The notes under the pieces: model-generated
Database searches by the model: none
What the model was told of the DNA's origin: nothing
What the model saw: the letters and a program-made list of their open reading frames with translations, nothing else
Shown here: positions 1 through 10,208 of the stretch, in pieces
Layout: each line of letters begins with the position of its first letter
How positions within the stretch are numbered: position 1 is the stretch's first letter
Made by a program: the position numbers and the translations under genes
Source of the DNA: Thuidium tamariscinum
Lineage: Eukaryota > Streptophyta > Bryopsida > Hypnales > Thuidiaceae
Length of the DNA stretch: 64,000 nucleotides
Reading direction: 5' to 3'
Assembly: GCA_947034885.2 (NCBI GenBank)
Contig: OX344751.2
Coordinates: 37,477,082-37,541,081, forward strand

Positions 1-150
1 ATTTTTTTATGAGACTTGTATGCGCAAATTGCCACATGTCAGATTTCCTACAGTTTTTCTTAATAGTTCTTTGGCCACCAATGAGCTCTTTAATAATTCA
101 AAAAAATGTTGTTTTTCATCTCTAATCTATCTGCAATGAATTCTTGGCAG

Positions 151-858
151 ATGTCGATGGCCAAATACGTTGCGAACTTGAAGGTCTCTGAGTCCATCAA
201 GTTAATGGAAGCTTCAGCAACTGCAGGACCTTGGTCAAAGGCTAAGAATTGGACTCCATGCGCAGTTGGAATGCTCCCATCTGCATTTGGTCATGATTCC
301 ATTATTCCTGAGTTTGATGTAAAACAGAAAACCATAGAAGCCGGCCATACAGGAAGGGAATCTGAACCTACTTGTGATGTCCGTTCTATCGAGATAAACT
401 CGTCTACTTTTTTCGGCGATCAAGAAATCGGACAAGACTTGAAGAGGAAAGCATTTGAAGCACAGGCTGAATTTACTCGCGGAATTGATCGAAAAAGAAT
501 GAGGGTACAAGATCAGCTAGTGGGTGAAGAAGCCAGAACTGCTACTGACGTGAAGGGCGTTGGTGACGAGAGTCGAGATGAAACACCGGAAGAGACCCGC
601 GGGATGGAATGTGACGGTGAGCGCGTTGATCCTATGGATGAAGACCGATCGCTGTTGGAAGATAGTTTGCTAGATTATGCTGATGCTGACAAATTCGATG
701 GCTACATGGATTGCACGATGGAACCCAGACCAAGTTTTGGTTCGAAGCCCGAAGTTACCACTGTGACATGGCAAGGGTATTTGTTACAAAGAGGTGTTCT
801 ACAGCTGGGTGGTCTGCAGGAGCTACCAAATTTGCAGGCAGCAATTCGTGTGCTCTAA
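151..858 (+). CDS. 3'-terminal exon of an unrecognised acidic, probably nuclear protein (partial)
   Basis: An open frame enters from the left edge and stops at TAA 856-858, giving about 235 residues. A pyrimidine-rich stretch ending TTCTTGGCAG directly before 151 looks like a splice acceptor, so I start the exon there. The ATG at 106 would then be intronic, and the true start lies outside the window. Basic clusters KRK (residues about 98-100) and RKRMR (about 114-118) could form a bipartite nuclear signal. They are followed by a strongly acidic part with MDEDRSLLEDSLLDYADADK. No signal peptide or membrane segment is visible. I do not recognise a family. The exon is followed by about 400 bp of 3' UTR-like sequence and an AATAAA. 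An alternative is a single-exon gene starting at 106. Confidence 0.5.
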   Translation: MSMAKYVANLKVSESIKLMEASATAGPWSKAKNWTPCAVGMLPSAFGHDSIIPEFDVKQKTIEAGHTGRESEPTCDVRSIEINSSTFFGDQEIGQDLKRKAFEAQAEFTRGIDRKRMRVQDQLVGEEARTATDVKGVGDESRDETPEETRGMECDGERVDPMDEDRSLLEDSLLDYADADKFDGYMDCTMEPRPSFGSKPEVTTVTWQGYLLQRGVLQLGGLQELPNLQAAIRVL

Positions 859-1271
859 CCAGGCTTGTGGTGTAAGGTTTACTTCTTGAAAAGCGTCCAT
901 ACACCATTGAACTTTTACATTCATGGTAATACGATTTTATACTGCGGTCAGGGACCCAGGTGGCTAGAAAGTGTCGGTACGTATGTCCGACCTTTTGCCA
1001 ACTTTTCTTTTTGTCTCTTGAAGTAGCACGGTACTCCAACTGGCTTCATTCAGATCTGTAACTGTACTACGTAAAAGCGAAAAAGAGCTTCATAGTATAC
1101 CATGCAAGAGTTTTGGTCTAGTGTATCTTCTGATTCCGGAATCTTTTGGCTCCTGTTATTGATATCAATGCATCTGGATCGCCTTAGCTGTTGTGTACTC
1201 ATTTCAGAACGAGGCAGCCAGGGACGAAGATGCTGTTCACTACCGTTGTTACGGCATGTTCGGATTCTGAA

Positions 1272-1277
1272 AATAAA
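1272..1277 (+). terminator. Putative poly(A) signal AATAAA
   Basis: AATAAA lies about 410 bp after the stop codon of the first gene, at the point where composition falls from mixed to strongly AT-rich. This fits the end of its transcript. Plant poly(A) signals are loose, so the assignment is tentative. Confidence 0.35.
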
Positions 1278-1299
1278 GCAACGCACTTAATTGATTGTA

Positions 1300-3030
1300 C
1301 ACTAGTTTTCACACCCATTGCTTTGTTTGTGTTGATGAACATCCAATTCAGTTTCTAATCGTTGACATTTAGTGTTGGTTAGCAGGGGGTCGATGGTCCG
1401 TATTTCTTGCATCTCTCGCATCTCTCATTGAATATTTAGCTTCTCTTGTTGAATGTTTAATTTTTTTGTTAGAGAATAAGGTTTGGTAGATGCTAAAAAT
1501 TGAAGTACTTTGCATAATCTTTTTTGCATAACCTTTTTTCCATACAATAAGTTAGGAAAATTGTTTTGCCAACCTTGACCATCTAGTATGGTAGTGTTGA
1601 CACTAAAATCATAGTGAGTGTAATAATATTGCTTGTCTTTTCATTTGAAGTAAATTTGTCATTGAGGTGACAACATATTACAAATGAGTTTTAACTCTGT
1701 AAAAATCATGTCTCATTTTTTATAATGTTTGTAAAAAAATTCATTACAAAGTAGTACATTCTTCAAGAAATTTCTCAATGCATTAAAATATATCTTGCAA
1801 ATTATAAAATGGTGTGATAATAAAATGTGATATAAGTGAATATTTTCAATCAAAACCAATAAGCAAGACAAGTGTTAATATGTCCTTTAGTAAAATATAT
1901 TCTTGTATATGATTTGAAAACAAGATTGAAAATTCTTGATGTCAAACATCTAAAAAATCATTGTAAGTGATTATAAAACTAGCATAATATGTCAAGAAAA
2001 AGACTGAGGCAATCTAAAGATGGCCAAAATAAGGGAGTACAATATATAATCTCCAAGTGCCCAATGGAAGTCATCCTTCTAAAATCACCTCCAAATTCTC
2101 ATTTCTTAAATGAAAATAATTTTTTTTCATAGAATGTTTTTTTGAATAATCTAGCTTCTTAGATCTTATTCATCACTATCAAATTTGTATACCTTCCAAT
2201 TTTCAAAATTGATTGTATAGATTTTAAGATATCTTCATCTAAAGTTCAATTCAAAAATAAACAAAAAATAAAAATTCCAAGCAAAAGATTTTGCAACCCT
2301 ATTTCTCAAATTTTAACAAAATAAGACTTTGCCATTTTTGACCAAATAAATCAATTGAAATGCAATTATGAATAGTTAACCCCTAATTGCCCAACATGAA
2401 TCCAAAAAGCAAGCCATAATTTGCCAATTAAGTTTGCCCCACCAATTATAAACTAAGATCTAAGGAATGTGGCCATTGAGATTGCTAGAGGGCCTTAGAG
2501 AAGGTAGCTTTGAAAAAAATTGTAGAAGTTTTGACTATACAACTTACAAGATATTAATGGTCAAATGTCTTCCAAAAAGAAGCTAGAAGCTAGATTTGGG
2601 GCACTAGGGCACTTAGAGGTGAGAACATGCATGCCAATTTTTACAAGGAGTGGAGCAATGGAAGATTGTTTTTAGAGCCTTGCAATTGAATGCAGTAGAT
2701 TGGAAAACAAAAAATCTTTTGATTGTACCCATTTACTATAAACTCCAACCAATCAACTCCAACCTATAGAATTTTTTCCTTTGGATGGACTTTGATTGGC
2801 TAAATTTTTTTCTCAAGACAATTTGCAATGAACATTTCTTAGAGTGTTTGATTTTGGAAAGTTCAATAACACCTTTGGGCTTTTAGGGTAATTTTAGTTG
2901 AAAAGTGATGAATATACAATAAAAGTTGTTTTGTAAATACACTATACTGATTAGTCCTATTAGTGTATATTACAAAATGAACTTTTATATATGTATAACT
3001 TTTTATGACGAGAAATTTTTTAACCATTGT
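1300..3030. other. AT-rich intergenic DNA, no gene seen
   Basis: There is no convincing open frame on either strand. The stretch is AT-rich with many A and T runs. Near 2378 it contains TTAACCCCTAATTGCCCAA, which matches the terminal motif of the TTAA-bounded repeat family described at 43089-43734, so part of it is probably old transposon DNA. Confidence 0.6.
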
Positions 3031-3038
3031 AAATTACT

Positions 3039-3555
3039 CCCGGGTATGCAACTCTCATATTATAAGGCCTTGATTATAATCACTTTTAATGCATTTTAAT
3101 CTATTCTCAAAGTATATAATTTGTTTTAATGTAGGAAATTCTTGTAGCCCTTTTAATAAGGAATCCAAAAATGTAATTATATATGTAAAATGAATATTTT
3201 TGAGGACAATAATAGCATTAAAAATCTAATTATATGAGTTTTTTTAATACATGTATCATAGGCCAAGCTACTCAACTTTGGGGGCATTTTAATAAAAATT
3301 TAATTTTAATTGGAGAGAACTTTTTGTATGGATTTTTAAAAACTATGCATAGGTGTTTTAATTCTTCATATATATTGTGAATTTTTTTTCTAGAATGTAT
3401 GTAATGTAATATTTTCTACATATAATTTTCTTTTAATTTGGCCTTCACCTAACTTTTTGGTCTTTTTAATTTCATATAATTTTAACAAAAGCCATCCTCT
3501 AAGCCATTTTAATGCCAATGACCCCTATATATAATACAAGAGTTGCGTACCCGGG
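3039..3555 (+). mobile_element. hAT-like MITE, copy 1, with 8-bp target duplication
   Basis: The ends are inverted: CCCGGGTATGCAACTCT at 3039 and the complement of CCCGGGTACGCAACTCT ending at 3555, with one mismatch in 17. They are flanked by a perfect direct repeat AAATTACT at 3031-3038 and 3556-3563. An 8-bp duplication is the hallmark of hAT transposases. The 517-bp body is AT-rich and non-coding, so the element is non-autonomous. Related copies are at 37081-37957 and, inverted, at about 45930-46363. Confidence 0.85.
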
Positions 3556-3582
3556 AAATTACTATTTTAAATAAGAGAGTCT

Positions 3583-3605
3583 TTATATATATATATATAT
3601 ATATA
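3583..3605. repeat. (TA)n microsatellite
   Basis: An uninterrupted TA dinucleotide run of about 11 units lies just outside the right target duplication of the hAT-like MITE. Confidence 0.9.
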
Positions 3606-5527
3606 ATAATAGAAAAAATTATTGTAGTAATGCCAGTTATAATATAAAATTGAATAATTTAATTTATTCTCACATCAACTATGATTAAAAAATTGAAAGT
3701 ATTTTGGTTAAAAGTATTTTGAAGCTTTTGTACTAATACTATGCTATTTCAAATAAATTTTGACATATCTATTATTCAAATCTCCACAAAAGTCTATAAA
3801 TTGTAATGTAAATTCCTAAAAGATTAGGATTTTTTTTTAAGAAAAATTGTTAAAAATTGCCAATTATTAGTACATTGACTAAAGTTGGTAATTGAAACAT
3901 TTTTTTAAAAATTTCAATTATGTAAGTGTAGTAAGCTATGATAGCACTAAGTAGAAAAGTTTCCAAGCCATTTAATTGAATGACTTGAGATATAATAGCA
4001 CTTGAAAAGAGAAAAAAACAACCATTTTTTCATTCTTACAACACAATGTCAATAGACTTTGATTGCTATGGTGTAAAAATAAATCTCTATACAAAATTGA
4101 GTATCTACATCATTGAGCACTACATCTTGTTACATGCATACATGAATAATTCTAGATAAAGTAAGGGCTCAACCTTACTCTAAATCGTTTTGCAATGCAA
4201 AGAAGTCAAATAATCTAGCAATACACTAGTGATTTTTTGATGATTTCTTATACAATGAAGATGTTTTTAATTTGAAATCCAATTGTTAGATAATAACATT
4301 TGAAGTTAGAAGAAAATGACTTTTTTCAAACTTGCTTGAGATGGTTAGTGATAGTTTAATTCTTGAAGCAATACTTTTGTACTAAATATTTTTTTATTTT
4401 TTTACAATTTCATATTATATCATATTAGTGACCTTCATACTAAACTTAGAAGTAGATGGCAACCTTAGCAAAATGTGCCTAAAATGCCCAAATTTTTTTA
4501 GGCATGAAATTTTTAATTTGGACATCTAATTAAACTTCTTTTTCACTCCTAAAGTTCTTTCATGTTTAGAGGCTTAAAGCTACTTTGAAATACTAGTCCC
4601 CCAAAGAAGGCTAAAATCTTCATCTACATCTTTTTTAACAACTCAAATAGTTAACCTTTGATTAACCTATTAAAATACATCATTCCAAAATTTTAGAGTG
4701 ATTTTCTTCACCAATTGCAAATTTAATGTATTTAACCCCTAAAAGCCCCTTGTCTTCTCGAGGAACAATTTGGAGTTTGGGTAGGTTCCAATGACCTCAA
4801 TTTTCAATGACAGTTTTTGAAACATTCTCATAAGATAGAAAAACTAAATAGCTGTGGGAATATAGTTTTTATTTCAATTGGTACCCAGGAGCAAAAGTTA
4901 TACTACAAAAAGTCAAAATTTCAACTTGGTAGGTAGAAAATAAATCCACAAAAAAATTAAATTAAAATTCTAAATTTTTTAATCTTATAGATTACATTTT
5001 TTTTAACATGTGAATCTTTGATTCATTACATTTGGATTAGTTATGTAAAAGTTATAAACAATCTTGTTTTTCAAGCAATTCAAACATCAAAGTCATTTAA
5101 AATTGTAAATATTCATCAAACTTAATGCAATATTCACAATTTTAGATGACTTTGACTGCCATTTGTTGAAAATTTTGTACTTTGTACTTTGAATTAAGAA
5201 ATTTTGTATTGAATAATTGAGTTGAAAGTCTAGATTTTTTTTAAATGTCTAGTTTTCATTCTTTGAGAAATTATTAAGTAGAGGTAGATCCAAGATTGAA
5301 AGAAAAACTAAATAGTTAATAGCTCTAAGATGAAATTGAAATACATAAATCCAAATGGTGAGATTGTTTTTGAAATCAATTTAAACCTTTTTAAGCAATT
5401 TCTTTTAGATTGTGAATATTGCATATAGAAATGAATCCTAAAAGTTATTTTTTCAAGCAGTTTAAACAAATAAACTTCCACATCCATCTTTTAGAGATTA
5501 CAGTGTACAGGTTTGTATTGAATAGAA
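3606..5527. other. AT-rich intergenic DNA with old repeat remnants, no gene seen
   Basis: No coding signal is visible. From about 4732 the sequence begins TTAACCCCTAAAAGCCCCTT. It continues with text that recurs, diverged and reverse-complemented, near 24860-25060 and in part near 52910 and 61853, so a dispersed repeat starts here. The right side is the pre-insertion target of the retrotransposon, including GAAAT at 5528-5532. Confidence 0.55.
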
Positions 5528-5532
5528 GAAAT

Positions 5533-6099
5533 TGTAACGGACAGGCAAGATACAAGACAAGACAAGATACAGAACAAGGCAAGACGAGTTTTCAAGAACA
5601 AGACTTGATATTAACTCGAAGAGGTACAAGACGAGAGCGTAAACTGAGAACTAAGATCAAAGAGATGTGTTGTCGAGACTGAGGACTACCTCAGCCTCGA
5701 CCTCTATATATACTACTATCTGGACAGAGTAGGAGGCTCATCTAGAACTTCATAGAAGATTCTAGAACACTATGAAAGCTTCCGGAACACTACGGAAATT
5801 CCCGGAACACTATGGAAGCTTCCGGAACACTACGGAAGCTCCCGGAACACTACGGAAGTTCCCGGAACACTACGGAAGTTCCCGGAACACTACGGAAGCT
5901 CCCGGAACACTACGGAAGCTCCCGGAACACTATGGAAGCTTCCGGAATACTATGGAAGCTTCCGGAATACTATGGAAGCTTCCGGAACACTATGGAAGCT
6001 TCCGGAACACTATGAAAGCTTCTAGAATACTACGGAAGCTTCTAGAACATATTTAAGAAGTTATTGCTAAGTCTAGAAGGTTCTAGAATGTCCGTGACA
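5533..6099 (-). repeat. 3' LTR of the chromovirus (567 bp)
   Basis: This is the second copy of the LTR, with the same termini and flanks as 11603-12129 but 14 rather than 12 units of the 20-bp array (5761-6040). The purine-rich primer tract lies immediately inside it. Confidence 0.93.
5755..6088 (-). promoter_or_regulatory. Heat-shock-element array in the 3' LTR (14 units)
   Basis: Fourteen 20-bp units at 5761-6040 are the counterpart of the array in the 5' LTR and carry the same GAA-TTC-GAA phasing, including perfect sites at both edges. Because this LTR ends at plus-strand 5533, any promoter activity it has would read leftward into 5532-1. Confidence 0.7.
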
Positions 6100-6113
6100 T
6101 CACCTCCCCTTCT
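6100..6113 (-). other. Polypurine tract
   Basis: On the minus strand AGAAGGGGAGGTGA lies directly against the 3' LTR. This is the expected place and composition for the plus-strand DNA primer. Confidence 0.75.
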
Positions 6114-6151
6114 AGCGACGATTCCCAAGAGGAGCTTGAGTGATCTATGAT

Positions 6152-6598
6152 TCACATCTGCAAGAAATTAAGAACACGAAGAATAGTATCTGCGACATAG
6201 GCTGCCCTTCGATCTGGTGGCAAAAGTTGTACAGGTCCATGGAGCCAACGGTCGTGGCCTCGACTTCCTTCTACAGGACGAAACCCAAGATATTGTTCGA
6301 TGTTGGGACCTTCAAAACATCTTTGGAAAGTAACTTCAGGGCCGTTTGGTTCAAGGCTTCCAACCTGCAATAGAATTACTAAGGCTCGGGCATCAGGTTG
6401 AAGATTGCCGTGCCAAGGCTCATCCATACGAGGTCGTTTGCATTGTGTCGAAGTTCCGCCTTCGTCTTGACGTTGTGGTGGTGCAGAATCTGGAAGTTGT
6501 AATGGTTCGTCCGGTAATTGTGACATAGAAAGCTCAGGTTCGGACTGAGGATCATGCTCTAAATCTAAAGAGTCCTTAAAAACTCTCCAATTAGACAT
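6152..6598 (-). CDS. Third ORF of the chromovirus between pol and the 3' LTR
   Basis: A 148-codon ORF from ATG at 6598 to TGA at 6152, on the element's coding strand but in a different frame from pol and starting about 130 nt after its stop. The N-terminal half is acidic and rich in P and Q (DLEHDPQSEPELSMSQLPDE); the C-terminal half has GFRPVEGSRGHDRWLHGPVQ and DRRAAYVADTILRVLNFLQ. No signal peptide, membrane span or cysteine pattern is visible, so it does not look like an envelope protein. I recognise no family. It could be a captured host fragment, an accessory protein or chance coding. Confidence 0.45.
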   Translation of the reverse strand: MSNWRVFKDSLDLEHDPQSEPELSMSQLPDEPLQLPDSAPPQRQDEGGTSTQCKRPRMDEPWHGNLQPDARALVILLQVGSLEPNGPEVTFQRCFEGPNIEQYLGFRPVEGSRGHDRWLHGPVQLLPPDRRAAYVADTILRVLNFLQM

Positions 6599-6726
6599 AC
6601 TGGAGTTTCTAGTTTCTACAAAAGCTAACTAAAGACTATGCAGAGTTCTTAGAGTAAGGACTATCTAGTCTGATCAACTCTCCCCTCTTTATACAGAGTT
6701 TTAGACGGGAATGCTTCTCAATGACG

Positions 6727-9537
6727 CTATTGATGTGGTTTATCAAGATAGAGTTGGTGAAATTCATGTACCTTTTGCGGCGCATTCACCAAATTCGTCG
6801 CTGGTTCCCATGTACGTTCATTAACGTCATATCCACGCCAATGTACCAAGTACTCCAACTTGCCACGTTTAATGCGAGAATCAAGTACTTTTTCTACCTC
6901 ATATTCCTCATGATTGTCTATTTCAAGAATAGGCGGTGGAGGTTGTCTTCTTCCCAGTAAATGCGATTCTTGATATGGTTCAAGAAGAGAAACATGAAAA
7001 ACCGGATGTACTTTCATCGATGGTGGAAGTTCCAATCGAAAAGCAACAGGATTAATTTGTTTGAGAATAGAGAATGGCCCTAGACGTCGATAATCTAATT
7101 TTTCGCATGGTCGAGTAGTCTTAATGTTTCGTCGAAGAAGCCAAACTTTTTGACCCACTTGGAATAAAGGTGATTCTTTACGTAATGCATCTGCTGATAT
7201 TTTGTAACGATCTTGAGCTTCTTGTAGGTGTAATTTCATTGTTTCTTGAAACTCTGATAATCTTGAGATCAAATCTTTTGCTGCCGGACTATTTGTTTCG
7301 GAAATGTTAAGTAAATCGAGTTTCGGATGATATCCATAATTGGCAAAAAATGGTGTTTGACGAGTAGAGGCATGCGTAGTGTTGTTGTATGAAAATTCTG
7401 CCAATGTCAAATGTGAAGTCCAATCATCTTGTTGATAATTGACGGTACAACGTAGATATTGTTCCAATACTTGATTTACACGTTCAGTTTGCCCGTCTGT
7501 TTGTGGATGGAAGGCAGAAGAAAGTTTGATATCCACTTTCAAGGTTTCGAAGAGAGACTTCCAAAATTTGGAGATGAATTGTGGTCCTCGATCAGAAATA
7601 ATATCGTCTGGTAACCCATGATATCGATAGATAGTATCAAAAAAGAGCTTGGCTGTTTCTTCGCTTGTGATTGTTTTATGGCATGGAGTGAAATGCGCCA
7701 TCTTTGTAAGTCGATCCACAATTACACATATAGAGTCAAAAGAATCCGACGGAGGTAAATCCGTTATAAAATCCATAGATATAGAAGACCATGGCCGCTT
7801 CGGAATGGGTAACGGTTGTAGAAATCCATGTGGTCGATGTCGTGGATTTTTGGATCTCAAACATGTGTCACAAGAAAGTACAAAGCTTTTGACAACCTTC
7901 CACATTTGAGGCCACCAAAAATCTCTTGACACAAGTTCTAATGTTTTATTGAATCCAAAGTGTCCGGCGGCAGGAAAGTCATGTCGAGCTTGAAGAACTT
8001 GAAGACGTAGAGGACCATCTGGAATATATAGGCGTTCTTCAAACTGCAACAAACCATCTTTTAATTGAAATCTGTTGTCTCCATGATGAGATTGATGCTT
8101 GAAGTCCAAAACTAAAGGGTCCAAAGTCGATGCTGTACGAATTTTGTCAAGAAATGAAGAATCAATTGTCATTGTCATAGTTGTTGCACGAAGCTGGAAT
8201 TGCTTGGGTTTTAGCAGAGTCGTTTGTTGTTGGTCATATGCTGCTTCTCCCTCCTTTGGTGCTAGATACGATCTGCGGGACAAGGCATCTGACAATCCTT
8301 GTTGTTTCCCAGGGCGATACGTAATGATGAAGTTGAAGCGTGATAATGATATGTTCCAACGAGCTTGTCGTCGATTCAAAACCCGAGCAGTCATAAAATA
8401 TTCAAGATTTTTGTGATCTGTATATACAGTCACTTGATGTGACGCACCTTCAAGCAGGTGACGCCATTCTTGGAAAGAGTCTACAATAGCAAGGAGTTCT
8501 TTGTCATGAATTTCATAATTAATCTCAGCAGCTGAAAATTTTCTCGAATAGAATGCGACTGGATGAAGATTGCCTTCTTCCCCCATTTGTGAAAGAACTG
8601 CTCCTAATGCGAAATCTGAAGCATCAGTTTCCATATAGAATTTTTTAGAAAAATCTGGATGAATCAGAATTGGAGCTGTTGTAAAAGCTAACTTCAAATG
8701 TTGAAAGGCTTTCTCAGCTTCAGTTCCCCAATCTAATTTGTCTTTACATGTTAGCCGAGTTAGTGGAGCTGCCACTTGTGAATAATTTTTTATAAAGATT
8801 CGATAGAAGTTGGCAAATCCAAGAAAACATTGAACATCTCGCACTGTTTGAGGAGTTGACCAATCCATGATAGCTTGAATCTTCTTTGGGTCCATCAATA
8901 ATCCTTTATTGGAGATGATGTATCCGAGAAACTCTACTTGTGATTGATGGAATACACATTTTTCTAATTTGGCATATAAACCGACATCTCGTAGCTTTTG
9001 TAACACCAATTTTACATGTTCTTCATGTTCTTCCGTATTTCTGGAATAAATCAAAATGTTGTCAAGATAACATACAACAAATTGATCTAAAAATTCACGG
9101 AAGATATCATTCATTAAATGCTGAAAAACAGCTGGTGCATTTGTAAGTCCGAATGGCATAACGTTGTATTCAAAATGTCCATATCTTGTTCGAAATGCTG
9201 TCTTCCATTCGTCCCCTTCTTTTACACGAACCAAGTTATATGCTCCGCGAAGGTCGATCTTAGTATAGATCTTAGCTTGGCCCAATTGATCGAGAAGTCC
9301 AGATATCAATGGTAAAGGATATCGATTCTTTACTGTAAGCTTGTTTAAACCACGATAGTCGACGCACATTCGTAAAGAACCATCTTTTTTCTTCACAAAA
9401 AGTATTGGCGCTCCTGCTGGAGATTTGGAGTGTCGAATAAAATTTTTTGCAAGGTTTTCGTCAATATACTCCCTTAATGCTGAAAGTTCGTTTTGCGATA
9501 GATTGTAGATTGGACCAAATGGTGGTTGAGCTCCATC
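6727..9537 (-). CDS. pol: Reverse transcriptase-RNase H-integrase-chromodomain part of pol
   Basis: The frame is open from the TAA at 9538 to TAG at 6727; the first Met is at 9396 (889 residues from there). Order: RT with [11 protein letters not shown] and [13 protein letters not shown]; the active-site box reads YLDN (codon 9060-9058, residue 113 from that Met) instead of YLDD. RNase H follows with [12 protein letters not shown] and [10 protein letters not shown]. Integrase has an HHCC zinc finger (H..H, then CDTC), then the D, D and E of [15 protein letters not shown] and [11 protein letters not shown], then a GPF/Y module and a C-terminal chromodomain ([10 protein letters not shown]...YLVHWRGY...TWEP). 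Chromodomains steer integration to marked chromatin. The stop and the lost catalytic aspartate predict no active RT. Confidence 0.92.
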   Translation of the reverse strand, partial: DGAQPPFGPIYNLSQNELSALREYIDENLAKNFIRHSKSPAGAPILFVKKKDGSLRMCVDYRGLNKLTVKNRYPLPLISGLLDQLGQAKIYTKIDLRGAYNLVRVKEGDEWKTAFRTRYGHFEYNVMPFGLTNAPAVFQHLMNDIFREFLDQFVVCYLDNILIYSRNTEEHEEHVKLVLQKLRDVGLYAKLEKCVFHQSQVEFLGYIISNKGLLMDPKKIQAIMDWSTPQTVRDVQCFLGFANFYRIFIKNYSQVAAPLTRLTCKDKLDWGTEAEKAFQHLKLAFTTAPILIHPDFSKKFYMETDASDFALGAVLSQMGEEGNLHPVAFYSRKFSAAEINYEIHDKELLAIVDSFQEWRHLLEGASHQVTVYTDHKNLEYFMTARVLNRRQARWNISLSRFNFIITYRPGKQQGLSDALSRRSYLAPKEGEAAYDQQQTTLLKPKQFQLRATTMTMTIDSSFLDKIRTASTLDPLVLDFKHQSHHGDNRFQLKDGLLQFEERLYIPDGPLRLQVLQARHDFPAAGHFGFNKTLELVSRDFWWPQMWKVVKSFVLSCDTCLRSKNPRHRPHGFLQPLPIPKRPWSSISMDFITDLPPSDSFDSICVIVDRLTKMAHFTPCHKTITSEETAKLFFDTIYRYHGLPDDIISDRGPQFISKFWKSLFETLKVDIKLSSAFHPQTDGQTERVNQVLEQYLRCTVNYQQDDWTSHLTLAEFSYNNTTHASTRQTPFFANYGYHPKLDLLNISETNSPAAKDLISRLSEFQETMKLHLQEAQDRYKISADALRKESPLFQVGQKVWLLRRNIKTTRPCEKLDYRRLGPFSILKQINPVAFRLELPPSMKVHPVFHVSLLEPYQESHLLGRRQPPPPILEIDNHEEYEVEKVLDSRIKRGKLEYLVHWRGYDVNERTWEPATNLVNAPQKVHEFHQLYLDKPHQ

Positions 9538-10203
9538 TTAAAGATCGATAGCACAATCATATGGTCGATGTTCTGGTAACATATCGGCATTTTTCTTTTC
9601 AAATACGTCTTTGAATTTTTCATACTGAATTGGAATACTTGACGAAGTATCGTTGTTTTCCCGCATTGGAGTTGCATAAACAATATATGAGTCGCCTTCT
9701 TTTGCTGCTTTCAAAAAAGCGCGAGCTCCAACAAGTACTGGCTTGGTAGCTGAAGATGTTGAAGAACTTTTTGCCGAAGAAGTTTTTAAAGAAAATGATA
9801 AATTTCGTGACTTCCAATCTACAATTGGGTTATATTTTTTGAGCCAAGAAAGCCCTAAAACCATAGGATTAGATGGGGTTTTGATAATATTGAATATAAT
9901 AGTACTTTTATGTCCTTCAAATGAAACTTCTAATGGTCTAGTTTCATGAGTGACATCGCCAGAAGATAAAGCTCGACCATCTATGGCTTCTACGTGTACA
10001 GGATTTGGTTTTTTAACTAAAGGAATCTTGTGATGTTTTGCAAATTCCTCGTCTAAGAAACAAGCTGAGGCTCCAGAATCTAAGAGGGCATGAATCCGTA
10101 ATTTTTTCTTAGGTCCTAGACGTAATGGTATGGTAAAGCAATGCGAGGGTTGGGAAGATAAGTGAGGACCTGATTCTGTATTGGAAGAAGGCTCCAGCCG
10201 CAC
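9538..10203 (-). CDS. pol: Aspartic protease part of pol, ended by an in-frame stop
   Basis: This frame holds about 221 codons from the first in-frame start-like codon (GTG at 10203). The frame is also open further upstream, overlapping gag at -1, so it is probably entered by frameshifting rather than started here. The catalytic motif LLDSGAS is at residues about 41-46, with later VLGLSWLKKYNP typical of retropepsin-like proteases of Ty3 elements. The C-terminal part leads into the reverse transcriptase without a domain break, but a TAA at 9540-9538 interrupts the frame just after AIDL. The next codons continue in the same frame into the reverse transcriptase, so the stop is a single nonsense change or a readthrough codon. 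Confidence 0.85.
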   Translation of the reverse strand: MRLEPSSNTESGPHLSSQPSHCFTIPLRLGPKKKLRIHALLDSGASACFLDEEFAKHHKIPLVKKPNPVHVEAIDGRALSSGDVTHETRPLEVSFEGHKSTIIFNIIKTPSNPMVLGLSWLKKYNPIVDWKSRNLSFSLKTSSAKSSSTSSATKPVLVGARAFLKAAKEGDSYIVYATPMRENNDTSSSIPIQYEKFKDVFEKKNADMLPEHRPYDCAIDL

Positions 10204-10208
10204 GGTCC

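Noticed and set aside
5761-6040. CRISPR-like array
   Set aside because: The units are contiguous 20-bp tandem repeats without unique spacers, in a plant LTR.
5772-6056. Long open frames with a repeating peptide in the LTR (and again at 11842-12075)
   Set aside because: They are produced by the 20-bp DNA repeat, which shifts frame every unit and leaves several frames open. They lie in U3, antisense to the element, with no protein logic.
6152-6598. Envelope gene for the third ORF
   Set aside because: It has no signal peptide, membrane span or cysteine-rich surface pattern, and is only 148 codons.
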